Source of the DNA: Forficula auricularia
Lineage: Eukaryota > Arthropoda > Insecta > Dermaptera > Forficulidae
DNA: 64,000 nucleotides
Direction: 5' to 3'
Assembly: GCA_024734495.1 (NCBI GenBank)
Contig: JALMQS010000068.1
Span: 3,209,501-3,273,500 of the forward strand
The translations under genes were made by a program, and so were the position numbers. The notes beneath the pieces are model-generated. The model searched no databases, was not told where the DNA came from, and saw only the letters and a program-made list of their open reading frames with translations. Every line of letters begins with the position of its first letter. Within the stretch, counting starts at the first letter, position 1. This document shows, piece by piece, positions 21,706 through 32,225 of this stretch.

Positions 21706-21835
21706 AAATTCTCGGATTTTAGTAGAAATATTCTTTAATTGCGAAATCAGAGGGGATTCATCCCCCCAGGAGTCGAACCTGAGAACTAACATGCTATCCG
21801 AGCAGTCAGCTCACACACTCGAGACAAAAACCTCT
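21706..21835 (-). mobile_element. tRNA-derived SINE-like relic, minus strand
   Basis: On the minus strand, GTGAGCTGACTGCTCGG (A-box-like) is followed at proper spacing by GGTTCGACTCC, a perfect Pol III B box. Its T-arm pairs as TCAGG/CCTGG. After the B box comes GGGGGGATGAATCCCCTC and then AATTAAAG, which is also recognisable downstream of the B box at 31140-31280. No intact acceptor stem, so it is a SINE head rather than a tRNA gene. Confidence 0.5.
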
Positions 21836-21896
21836 TTCTGAATCGCAATATATGTTATAAGCAAATAAATTTTTCACTCCATCCTTCAATAACTAT

Positions 21897-21900
21897 TCAT

Positions 21901-21926
<26 letters not shown>
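21897..21926. repeat. (ATT)n microsatellite
   Basis: About ten perfect ATT units. Confidence 0.95.
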
Positions 21927-21932
<6 letters not shown>

Positions 21933-22281
21933 TATTAAATATTAGAATTTGCCAATTTAATTAATTAAAGGTATTTTTATATAAAATAATTTATTAGAAT
22001 ATCAATTTCATTCTCTTAAAAAATCCGACAATTAGAAGGAAGGTACCTCCTTCTTCAGGATTTAAAAGGATCAACGAAAGAAAGCATAGTTCTATCAAGA
22101 TTATTTTTGCTAAAACCGTTTACCAATAAAAAATTGCCATATTCGCAAAAATTTCTAGATATCATACAATTTAAATTAAAAAAAAAATATTCCTTCAATT
22201 GATATTTCAGGGCGAGTTCCAGATAATTCTTAAAAATATAAAAGATCGTATTATGAAAACTACATACCTACTTTCCAAACT
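21927..22281. other. AT-rich spacer
   Basis: No feature recognised. Confidence 0.35.
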
Positions 22282-22391
22282 TTAATTAATAAAGTAAAGG
22301 GTGTGTAGTTTTACTGTGAAACTGCACACCCTTTACTTTATTAATTAATATCTTATTTCACCTAAAACCTACACCTTTTTCTCTAAGTAAA
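22282..22391. repeat. hairpin repeat, copy 1
   Basis: A 67-bp inverted repeat opens TTAATTAATAAAGTAAAGGG, has GTGTGTAGTT against AACTGCACAC near the loop and closes with the reverse complement. It is followed by a unique tail, TTTCACCTAAAACCTACACC. A second copy of hairpin plus tail is at 24431-24545. Confidence 0.85.
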
Positions 22392-22614
22392 ATTCTAAAC
22401 AAATTTTCAAGATTATTCATTTGCGTTTTTACAAAATAACTCACTACGTTTCCAAGAGGCCTTAGTACCTTCAAGTATCCACTTTATTTAATTACGGACA
22501 AACAATGTTCATATGTATTTATTAACTCAATTTGTTTATATTACGTATTTGTCGATGATTAATTTTGTTTATATATAATTCCAAGAAACAATAAATTTTC
22601 TTTTTATCCCTTCG

Positions 22615-22905
22615 GTTTTGGTAGCCATACAAAGCAAATCAAATATTTTCTAGCTAACAGTAGCAACCCCTTTCTCTTTTAGCGAGAATTGTTGATTTTT
22701 CTCAGAGGGTATTGATTGGTTTTTGTTTAATGTAATCGACTTAAAGACCTTAATAACAAGCCGGGTTTGTTTGGCCAACCCTCCAGGGAGGGTCAAAAAC
22801 GAATAATAACATTTGACTTGGCTTCGTTTGCTGCGTTTTTGGGGGTTAGATTGCCTAAGAAACCTTGGCCCAAGGGATAGAGAAGGGGTGGCGACGAAAT
22901 TGAGT
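22615..22905. promoter_or_regulatory. candidate non-coding regulatory block
   Basis: A non-repetitive, less AT-biased block with CCCTTCGGTTTTGGTAGCC, GTTTGTTTGGCCAACCCTCC and TTAGATTGCCTAAGAAACC. Frames are short and closed. Regulatory potential is inferred only. Confidence 0.25.
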
Positions 22906-22944
22906 TCTCTTGAAAATTATCAAATCAAAAATAATTTTTAAGAA

Positions 22945-24212
22945 AAAAATAAAACCGACTTCAAAAAAATTAAATGCAACAAATAAAATACACTAAAAGA
23001 TATAAAATAATTATTAACTTATTTAGTTACAACTAAACTCCCATAAAGTCCCATTTTTTGATAGGTATTAGACCTTTTTTGTTAGGTTTGCTCATACCTA
23101 ACTTCTTTGTTTATGAACCGATTTCGATGATTCTTTTTTTATTGGAAAGGGGTATCTTAGGGATGGTGCCATATTAATTTGGTCAAGTTCTGATGATATG
23201 ATTACTATTAATAACATCACTAAAAAGTGAAAAATAAAAATAATTTAAAAAAAAAATAAAACCGAATTCAAAAAAATTAAATGCAACAAATAAAATACAC
23301 TAAAAGATATAAAATAATTATTAACTTATTTAGTTACAACTAAACTCCCATAAAGTCCCATTTTTTTCATAGGTATTACCTAGACCTTTTTGTTAGGTTT
23401 GCTCATACCTAACTTCTTTGTTTATGAACCGATTTCGATGATTCTTTTTTTATTGGAAAGGGGTATCTTAGGGATGGTGCCATATTAATTTGGTCAAGTT
23501 CTGATGATATGATCACTATTAATAACATCACTAAAAAGAGAAAAATAAAAATAATTAAAAAAATAAAATAAAACCGACTTCAAAAAATTAAATGCAACAA
23601 ATAAAATTAACTAAAAGGTATAAAATAATTATTAACTTATTTAGCTACAACTAAACTAGGAAATATTAACATGAAATTACTTTTTGTACTAGGTGCCAAT
23701 GCGATTCATAAAAGGTATATGTTTGGCACCGACTTAAAAATGTAATTTCATGTTAATATTTCTAGTTTAGTTGTAACTAAATAAGTTAATAATTATTTTA
23801 TACCTTTTAGTGTATTTTATTTGTTGCATTTAATTTTTTGAAGTCGGTTTTATTTTTTCTTAAAAATTATTTTTATTTTTCTCTTTTTAGTGATGTTATT
23901 AATAGTGATCATATCATCAGAACTTGACCAAATTAATATGGCACCATCCCTAAGATACTCCCTTTCCAATAAAAAAAGAATCATCGAAATCGGTTCATAA
24001 ACAAAGAAGTTAGGTATGAGCAAACCTAACAAAAAAGGTCTAATACCTATGAAAAAAATGGGACCAATCGGAAGGTAGACCGAACCCAATGCAAAAAAAA
24101 TTTTCAAAAACCGTTCACAATTGGCGGAGATATGAGGTAACATGGGCACAAAAAAAAAAAAAAAAAAATTCAGTCGAATAGAGAACCTCCTCCTTTTTTT
24201 GAAGTCGGTTAA
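22945..24212. mobile_element. fold-back element of the GAAGTCGGTT family, copy 1
   Basis: The left side has two tandem units of about 310 bp (ACCGACTTC at 22954, 23261 and 23573). The centre is a hairpin around 23735 (AGGAAATATTAACATGAAAT against its complement). The right side is the inverted counterpart, extended to a terminus CCTCCTCC..TTTGAAGTCGGTTAA at 24212. The motif ACCGACTTCAAAA recurs at the outer, middle and inner levels of the palindrome. Large open frames here (for example 23850-24269 minus) are repeat translations found wherever the family occurs. Confidence 0.9.
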
Positions 24213-24430
24213 AAATGCTCTAAATTTAAAAAACAGATCAATTGTTTTTGAAATGTTTAATCCTGTCATTTACTTATGTGTTTTGTTTGAAAAATACAAG
24301 AATTCACTTTTCATTCTAATTGTAAATGATTTTAAAATATTTATTATATTGGATACAATCTTTATAGAAGCATGTAGGAACTTAAATTTACTGCATACAC
24401 AATGCTCTGGCGCCAACTACACAGTCTTAC

Positions 24431-24545
24431 TAATTAATCAAGTAAAGGGTGTGTAGTTTCACAGTGAATGAGTGAACTACACACCCTTTACTTTATTAAT
24501 TAATATTATGTTTCACCTAAAACCTACACCACTTTCCCTAAGGAA
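24431..24545. repeat. hairpin repeat, copy 2
   Basis: TAATTAATCAAGTAAAGGGT pairs with ACCCTTTACTTTATTAATTA. It shares the TTTCACCTAAAACCTACACC tail with copy 1, in the same orientation. Together the copies bracket the fold-back element between 22.4 and 24.4 kb. Confidence 0.85.
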
Positions 24546-24912
24546 AAAAAATCTTACTAATGTTCTTTAATAAATTTATGTATATATTGTCGGTGAATTC
24601 AAAAAACAACACAGCTAAAAATAATACACCGATATATTTTAACGATTATTCTTTTTTTTTAATTCATATTATTAACACTGGAAAAATCCTGGAGATGCTG
24701 AATCAGATTCTTCAAAAACAGCTGAGGTCCATTTATTTATTTTTTTATTTTTTAAATCGATCTGTTCTTAGTTTTTCCATTAAAAACGCTTCATCCTTCC
24801 TGAAGTTACTAAAGAATATGTTTTATGTTGTTTTTATAAAGAAATTCCTTTTAGAATATTCAGTCAAAATTTCGTACATATAGGTAGTTACCTATATATT
24901 GGGTATAATCAA
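24546..24912. other. AT-rich spacer
   Basis: A 107-codon open frame (24560-24883) is low-complexity Phe/Ile/Asn/Leu/Lys and has no recognisable domain. I do not call it a gene. Confidence 0.35.
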
Positions 24913-25064
24913 GAGGTGAACCGCGAACGGAATTAGGTGTGCATCGTCTTTGGAATTATTTGGAATTACTTTGGAATTCATTAGATAATCTATTGTCTTC
25001 TACTTGGGAATGAAAGTGGAAGTGGAAGTAGGTGTACACGATTTTAGTTCGCGGTTCACCCCTC
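24913..25064. mobile_element. small TIR MITE, about 152 bp
   Basis: Left end GAGGTGAACCGCGAAC and right end GTTCGCGGTTCACCCCTC are inverted with one mismatch over 16-18 bp. GTGTGCA and GTGTACACC follow inside. The interior has two TTTGGAATTA units. No certain target duplication. Confidence 0.75.
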
Positions 25065-26222
25065 GGGTATTATTAAAACTTAATTTTTTAGTAATATTTA
25101 TACTTTTTTTAAATCTTTAATGATGTTTTAAATAATGATCTAGAGATCTAAACAACTACTGTATAATTTCAATTTAATTAACAATTGTTTTATCCGCTAC
25201 AGGCGCTACTAAAGGTATACAAGACAAGAAGTGCACCTCTTGGCATATGAACATTTTTTTTAATCCAGTGTTTTTTATCTAAAAATTAAATCTGTTACAA
25301 TAATAATAAATTATAAATAATTTATGAGTTAACTAATTTAATAGCGGAAAATGATAGTACTTTTTTGAGTTCAAATTGACGAAAACCATTATTCATGTTT
25401 TTGTTTGTTTTTTTGGGTGCACTCCTAAAAATAATTCTACAGCCAATATACTAAAATAAAAATTTTAAAACAAAAAATAATTTAATGTCGATTCTTTGTT
25501 CAAGTTAAATCAAAACAAACCGATAGCACAATATACATTTTTTTTAATAAAATGATTGCTTTTTAATCCAACACTTTTTTTTGTAATTTATTTTAATTAA
25601 CTCTACTTAAAGATTAAAAATACTAGTCAAGGTGGTTTATAATTTAAATAAAACATTTTTCGAATTCAACTAACAGGTAAGAATTGAGAAATTAACAAAA
25701 ATTGAAATTTAATATTCATTACAGGTATTGCTCTGATTTGATTGAGTCTAGCAATAACTGTAAGAAATACATAAGTATTAGTTCAATTTTTTTTTATTTT
25801 CTCTATAGGTACCTAAATTGAAAAAAATAATACTTATAATTAAATTTCTTCTGGTCCCACGACGAAAATTTTCTTTACTTCATTTGGACCATTCACTTGT
25901 CTCAATGTATTTCATTAAGACATTAAATTTAAATTTGCCTAAATTATTCCAATCTAAAATATATATTAGACGTTGTTGAACCTCACCCCAACCCCTCTTG
26001 ATTTAACGACTTTTCCAATCAATAAATCTAATTCGATGCATATCTCGTTAAGAATAGACAAAATTAAAATCAATATAATATATTATTTTGGGTATCGTTT
26101 ATTATATGCTAATCTTAGTGAATTTGAATTCATGATACTAATTGCCTATTGATGTATGGATGAATGTTGTTATTTGTTGTGTGTGTTTGAGTATGGATGT
26201 TGTTATATGTTCTATTTTTCAG
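25065..26222. other. AT-rich stretch without a supported gene
   Basis: No repeat or exon recognised until the acceptor at 26221-26222. Confidence 0.35.
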
Positions 26223-26336
26223 TTGTTCTCTGTCTTTCGGATTTCTCTTTTGCTTACGCCCAAGATGAAAATTGGCCTTCTCCTACGCATCCCTAGGAGA
26301 GAACAACAATACCACAACAATGAATTCACTCCTTTG
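26223..26336 (+). CDS. candidate coding exon of an unrecognised gene
   Basis: 114 bp (exactly 38 codons) lie between a strong acceptor (TTCTATTTTTCAG) and a near-consensus donor (TTG/GTAAGTTT). The frame that starts at the first base is open throughout and is the same frame that is open upstream to 26142. It reads LFSVFRISLLLTPK and continues MKIGLLLRIPRREQQYH, ending in EFTPL. The internal ATG could be a start, with a short hydrophobic run and a basic stretch. The composition is less AT-biased than the surroundings. No family recognised and no second exon found in the window. Confidence 0.35.
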
Positions 26337-27000
26337 GTAAGTTTACATTTTTTTAAACTATTTCATCTAACAAATTGAAGAGCTAAGTAGATGAAAATGT
26401 TAGGTGACATTTTTTAAACAATTGGGATTTTCATCTAAAAGAACATGTTAGGCACTACTTTGTTCTTATGTTGTTTTCCAGTTCTGATAAACCCTCATCA
26501 GAGTCTGTTTTGAGAAGATATGTTGACATTTTTCCCAGGTATTAACTATTTGTAACTCAACATGAACATGTTCATCCATTAAGCTCTTCGTTTAATGACT
26601 CAAAAAGAGCTAAATCTTGGTGGTTTTTGATTGATAATGGTACATAATTTAAGTCATTAACCTTAATCTATAGTTTGCTTACATCCTAAATATATCTATC
26701 AACATCTGTACTACTAAATAAAGAAGAAAAATATTTATATTTTTTTAGTGTAATCTCAAAAAGTAGGAACCAAATTTAAAAATTCACCTTTCGAAAACTT
26801 ACACTTTCGTCCAATATATAGGCTAGCCGATTTTCTAAAATTTCAATTAGTTTTTTTTTTTTTTTTTATTTATTTATTTGGGCGGGTAGTTCGCTTTACT
26901 CACTGCAAATACAAATTTTGATAGCTGAATTTTCTATGATTTAGAAATATTCTTAGGAAGCTATGATAAATTGGTATTCGCAGAGAATTTACTCAAAATA
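26337..27000. other. AT-rich stretch without a supported gene
   Basis: If the preceding exon is real, this is the start of its downstream intron. A T run sits at 26850-26868. Confidence 0.35.
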
Positions 27001-27002
27001 GA

Positions 27003-27200
27003 GATGGGGTCAAAAATCTTATACTAGGCATTTAGCCAAATTCAGCCTAATTTTTTACACATAATGATGGACCCCTATAGAACTAGCAATGCAAAAACTA
27101 TCTATCCAAATTGAGTGGAGAGCTACAAATTCTAGGCCTATAGACCAAACTCAACCAAATTTTGTAAACATAATCTGTGAACTTCTAGAGATTTAGAAAT
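27003..27200 (-). repeat. fragment of the dispersed monomer repeat
   Basis: Two degenerate monomers of the 2886-3385 type (GCAATGCAAAAACTATC, ACCAAACTCAACCAAATTTTG), reverse complement of those in the element at 7281. No termini. Confidence 0.6.
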
Positions 27201-29685
27201 TGAATGGAAGCAGGCGTCGCTGCTAGTCTTGTATAAATTCGATTTTTTTTTTAATTCATGAGTTTATTCAATATTTGCTTCTTTCTTACATCTTTAAAGT
27301 GAAAAAACATTTTCCTTTATTAGGTTAAAAATACCCATAACCAAAATTTTTAAGGGAGTAGATCTTCATCTTTCTGATCTCGAAGAGACCCAATACGTAT
27401 TGGGTAGATTGTCAAATAAAGCTTTATTCTACCACCATCAATTTTTGTTTTTTATTTAAACAAGAAAAGCCTTAAGTTATAAAAATGATTTTATATATTT
27501 TTTTTAAATTTGTGCTAGAGAGGAGATTTGAACTTTGATATACTTTGTTTAAAGCTATTTAAATAATCTGAATCACAAAGTTTAGCTAGCAGAAGGTAGG
27601 AAGTAAAATTTTGAAGCCCCACTCACCACTTTTTTTTTTTTTTAATTTTTCCATCCATGACTCTGCTACAAAAGTGAAAAAATGAAACCTTTTTAATGTC
27701 TACGAATTATTTTATTTGAACCGAAAGACATACACCAAAATAACACTGGTGACCCTCAAAACAGTTCTATTAATCATAATAAGGACCTAAAAAACTCAGT
27801 CTTCGCACTCCATTAGTATATAATATTGATAGATAAGCAAACGAGAAAAATATTTTAATTATTTTTTTAAGTGTATAGTGAATATGTCGTCCCATAATAC
27901 GTCCTAGACCGGATTGAGTATTTATTCTAAGTTTGGTAAATAAAACGAGAATCTTATCTCTAGAAAATATTATACCTACATAAGTATAGCTATCTAATAT
28001 TATTCCAATTAAATTCAAAATCTATATCTACGGAGAGGACATAAATTTAGATAAAAAATCGATGATCTTTATCAATTTTCTATCATTACTTTATTTATAA
28101 AGTATCGAATTCAGAGTGAACTCATATTTATATATAATATATATAGATATAAAAAATTTCTTACTTCATTAAAAATTATATAACCGTCCGTTGGATGTGT
28201 CTGGCTACTCCATAAAGGTGTATTATTCAATTAAATCAAGGCAATTAAATTCATCTTGATAACTGCTTCTACCTATTCTATTTCTGTGTAATGATAGAGA
28301 ATATTTTAATAATCCTTATCTACAAAGCGAAAGAGAAGAAAATCACCGCTAATGAATAGAATCTTCGATTTTCATCAGATCTTGGATTTTATTTTTTATT
28401 TATTTATTTATTTTTTTTATTTTGTTCTAAAACTAATTAGGCTTTGTTTTATTTATAATTTATATCTTTTTCTTTTTCTTTAGAGGATATAATAGTCTAG
28501 TTAATAGTTACGAACGTGACCGTTTGAATAAATAAATTCATCCGAGCAAGTTCTTTCTCGGTTCATATGAATACAAGTTATTGAGTAATTATCTAATATA
28601 CTCTTTGGTAATATAATATAATAAATAATTTCATTAAAAAAAATAAAAAAATCTTACATGAGTTGTCTGGTAGCTAGCTACCTGAAGATATTAGACATCT
28701 AAGAGAGTAAGAAAAATCCTTCACGAAAATATTCATATTTTCAAAGATCGTTTCAAGGTGCTAGGTAAAAAAAAATTGTTTTTTGTTTTATATTAATGTA
28801 TGGGAAGGCAAATTTTTTGTACTCTTTACTTCAAAAACTCAAGAAGAATTTAAAATAAAATTCCATATAAGTATTTCACATAAGTAGGTATATTAAAATT
28901 AGAGCTTATTACAATTTTGAAATAGATGTACGGAAACTTGTTATTTTTCTTAAAATCATTTTCACCATAGTCACAATCATTTATAGAATAATTCTTATAT
29001 TAATTATATAGGGATCTTTTTTTATAGAGCTTCAAACCGTATTTGAATTGAAGAGTTAAATCATAATTGTTTTCGAAAATTGTTGAAAATACTAAAAAAA
29101 AGTACACATATAAAGTGAGGCATGTCTATCAACGTTTTACTTTTAAACAAGTAGCCATATTTCAAAAATGATAATTCTAAAATAAATGAAATTTGAAACT
29201 CAAGTTATATATCAGCTGGATAGTCATGTTTTAGTTCAAGTGAGACTTAGTTGGAAGATCAAAATCATTAAATTTTTAACCTCAAATGACCAAAGAAGCT
29301 GATATTTAGTAGGGGAAGTCTTTTTGAAATGAAAGTAGTTTTATTCTAAGGGGGCCGAAAATTTGAGAAAAGATAATTTTGGACAAATTATTATAAAATA
29401 ATTATATCTCCAAGCCAAGAAAACAAAAAAATGACTTATTTAAAAATGCGAGTAATGGGAAGGGGATTCAAAAAATTAAAATTATTAAATGTATTTATTT
29501 TATTATTCTATTTTTTCGAAATTACAATACCTACACCAGGCGGAGTATTGAGGTAGTATAATGTGAACTATAATTATTTAAATTTATTCTACTATATTTT
29601 TTGTGAAAATTGGAAGAGTCAGAGGAGGTTGAAATGTTTGTTTTTCTGTAGAGAAGAGTCAGGGGGGGGGGGGGGGCGAATTGAA
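27201..29685. other. long AT-rich stretch without a supported gene
   Basis: No repeat family, exon or RNA gene recognised. A G run of about 14 lies at 29660-29675. Confidence 0.4.
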
Positions 29686-30140
29686 ACCCATAAGAGAGAG
29701 AAGGTCGCTAATTGGCACTGGACAGACAAGTTGTATTTAATTGTGGGGTGTTCACCCCTCCGCCCCGGCTCTCACCTAAGTCGGGGACCGGACAGAGCAT
29801 GCGATTATTTATCGGCTTGTCAATTAGCCCCTGAGATTTAATAGAAACGCCGGGGACCTATTGAAATTGAAATTGAAATGCACGCCTTATTGTTATTTAT
29901 TCGATAATCAATTGGGAACACGCGATTGAATCCAATTAGTTACACTCGGTAACAAGCCTGGCGCGTTTCACGTCTCAATTATACGCCATTACATTTTTCA
30001 TAGATTGGGATCGAACGGGGAAATCGCCGAGTATCAAACTTAACTCTTACAACAACCTGCATGCAGATATACACATCTATAATAAATTTAATATATAATT
30101 GGGCCACAATTGAATTATCAACAGGTGATTATCAATTCTC
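29686..30140. promoter_or_regulatory. candidate developmental enhancer or conserved non-coding element
   Basis: About 450 bp of non-repetitive, GC-balanced sequence with no long frame. It packs many homeodomain-type cores (GCTAATTGG, GTCAATTAGC, AATCAATTGGG, CCAATTAGTT, CTCAATTATA, AATTGGGCCACAATTG). It also has three tandem TTGAAA units near 29862, GGACAGACAAG (SMAD-like) and ATCAACAGGTGATTATCA (E-box between two GATTATC-like sites). This density and the contrast with flanking AT-rich DNA suggest a conserved regulatory element. That is an inference; cross-species alignment is needed. Confidence 0.4.
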
Positions 30141-30785
30141 TTCTCTGCTTCTCTCGTTCTAATAAAATATATAAGGTATTTTAACGCTCTGGGCAGAAAA
30201 CCGAGCAGCCTCCTTTAGTTATTTTTGTATTTTCCGTTTTCCAGCTCTATTCGGTTTTGTTTTCAAATTTACAAGACATAGATTTTAAATTATTATTATC
30301 TTAATGTATAACATTTAGGGCAAGTTTGTCTACCTCAGGTTAAGCTTGGCTGGGTGTCAATTTAGCCTTAGTAAAGTACAGTGGAAATGGTTTAAAGCGA
30401 AAATGCTTAACATGAAAAATCGGTTAACACGAAATAATAATACGGTCCCGACAAAAGGTTATATATTTTCATACATTTTTTCTTTTAACACGAAAAGATT
30501 TCGCTTCTCGGAATGAACAAATTATGTAGGTATGTACATACAAAAAGACATTATTCAAAAGAAAGATCAGATTATTTTCCAAAAATAAATACAATTTTAT
30601 TTGTTTTTATAAAAAAAAAATTACATATGTTGCAGTAAAACCCGGATTTTAGTAAGAACGTGTTCTTACTAGTTAAAACGCGTTTCACTGAATATCTTTT
30701 GTAGTATTTAGTTTTAATTGAAGTCAAAAATGAATTTTAGTAAAAACGTGTTTTGGAAAAAAGTCTCAGTAAAAACCCTCGTCAA
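30141..30785. other. AT-rich stretch with pogo/Tigger-like end fragments
   Basis: CAGTGGAAATGG..TTAACATG at about 30380 and CAGTAAAACCCGG at about 30635 resemble the outer bases of pogo/Tigger-type termini. Both point the same way and no inverted partners are visible, so no element is called. Confidence 0.25.
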
Positions 30786-30840
30786 TGTTCATTTAGATTA
30801 TATATGACGAATTCGAATCAAATAGGCCCTAAATTGTTTA

Positions 30841-30965
30841 CTCTAGGTTGTAGAGGATGTAATTTTTGACATTTTCATTTAAAATTTTTTGAAAAAAACA
30901 CCCAAAATGTGGGGGGGGGGGTCATAAATGAAGATTCTAGCCAGTTGGACCAAACTCAACCAAAT
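30841..30965 (-). repeat. truncated copy of the dispersed monomer repeat
   Basis: GTTGTAGAGGATGTAATTTTTGAC, a G run at about 30911-30920 and CAAACTCAACCAAATT match the block at 2755-2885 in the same order. It ends abruptly before a full monomer. Confidence 0.6.
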
Positions 30966-31139
30966 TGACGGTTAGCTGACTGAAATACAGTCAAAGAAAT
31001 TCTGCAGTTTTCGGAAGTTAATAATCTAGTCTTAAGGCAATAATAAATTGACAATTAAATTTCATACATGAAATGATTTTATTTAAAATAGGATCGTTAC
31101 GTTAGGATTTTAATTTAGTAGGAAAAAACAAAATGAGTA
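30966..31139. other. AT-rich spacer
   Basis: No feature recognised. Confidence 0.3.
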
Positions 31140-31280
31140 AATTAATGGATGAAAATAAGATATCATTAATTGTAATTTGAAGGAGCCATCATCCCTTCAA
31201 GAATCGAACCCAAGTGATAAATATTTGATTTCTTGGCTGAACTTTGGGGTCTCACCTTCTCTCACTCTGTTTGTCTTGAA
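31140..31280 (-). mobile_element. second tRNA-derived SINE-like relic, minus strand
   Basis: On the minus strand, GGGTTCGATTC (B box) is followed by TTGAAGGGATGATGGCTCC and then ACAATTAATGAT. It lines up with the segment after the B box at 21740 (GGGGATGAATCCCC, then CAATTAAAGAAT). The A-box side is degraded. The match across two loci argues for a SINE family rather than a chance B box. Confidence 0.4.
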
Positions 31281-31489
31281 TGTGAAAGTTTTGCCATTAA
31301 ATAAATGAGATTTTTGCTTTAAATTCAAGCCACTTAACTGTTTCCTATCAGAATTAAATAAAATTAAATTCAAAATAAACTGCAACGGATCGTTGCTAAA
31401 CTTTATCCAAATTCATTTGAAATATTAATATATTTATTCCTTTATTATTAATCAGATATCAATTGCAATTTGCAGCTCATGTTAACTTT

Positions 31490-31840
31490 AATTCAAAAAT
31501 AATGATCGATTCTCATTTAATACTCGAGGAATAACCATTCTACATTGGGTTTTTGACATTTCGGTTATTATTGGTAACCATTGCTGAAGACACAGAGGAT
31601 TTGACTTAAAATCAAAAATAGCGATCGATTCTCATCTATTACTTGGGGAATAACAATTCTAAATAAGATTTTTGATCCTTCGATTATTATTTGTAACCAT
31701 TGCTGAAGACATGGAGGAATCGACTTAAAATCAAAAATAACGATCGATTCTTATCTAATACTAGAGGAATAACCTTATTGCATTCCATTTTTGATGTTTT
31801 GACTATTCATGGCAACCTCTACTGAAAACATTTCAATCGG
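31490..31840. repeat. 119-bp tandem repeat, about 2.8 copies
   Basis: GATCGATTCT recurs at 31504, 31623 and 31742. Each unit holds GGAATAAC, TTTTTGA.. and GGTAACCATTGCTGAAGACA. Divergence between units is moderate. It runs directly into an ATCC microsatellite. Confidence 0.85.
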
Positions 31841-31879
31841 TACAAGTGTGTGGAAAAAATTGTGGGCCAAAAAAACGAT

Positions 31880-31922
31880 AACATCCATCCATCCATCCAT
31901 ACATCCATCCATCTATACATCC
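31880..31922. repeat. (ATCC)n microsatellite
   Basis: Eight or more CATC/ATCC units with a few ATAC variants, immediately downstream of the 119-bp repeat. Confidence 0.9.
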
Positions 31923-32225
31923 GCACGCACTAAATGAAAAAATCGCACTTTTTGACCTCTCGACGAGACCCCATGTAATTTTTGGCAAAACCGTCACGTG
32001 CTAAAATTCAACCTAATTGAATACTACAATTTGTGACTTTAATTGAGTCCATGGGTTCCGTAGTCTTTACCTGAGGACCCTTTGAACTCGCGCCTGCCGC
32101 TAGACCGATTACAATACTTTCCCCTGCTTCGCATTGGATAAAGTGAAAAGTTTAGGCGCATTAACAAAATAATTTGATTCATTAAGGACTGAGTTTGAAC
32201 AATGGATAGCCTTATGGTCAACAGT
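31923..32225. repeat. TE-like block downstream of the ATCC run
   Basis: TTGACCTCTCGACGAGACCCC and AACTCGCGCCTGCCGCTAGACC have the composition of a dispersed element body and form one unit with the preceding tandem repeat and microsatellite. The 60-codon minus frame here is short and unrecognised. No termini seen. Confidence 0.3.

Noticed and set aside
21740..21830. functional tRNA gene
   Set aside because: A B box and T-arm are present, but there is no complete acceptor stem or anticodon arm, and a similar tail occurs at a second locus. A SINE relic fits better.
23850..24269. 139-codon minus-strand protein
   Set aside because: It is a translation of the fold-back repeat arm; the same text recurs in all family copies with frame-breaking changes.
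24560..24883. 107-codon protein
   Set aside because: Low-complexity residues expected from AT-rich DNA; no domain, splice site or conserved motif visible.
30377..30700. pogo/Tigger-like MITE
   Set aside because: Two CAGT-type starts occur in the same orientation with no matching inverted ends or clear TA duplications.
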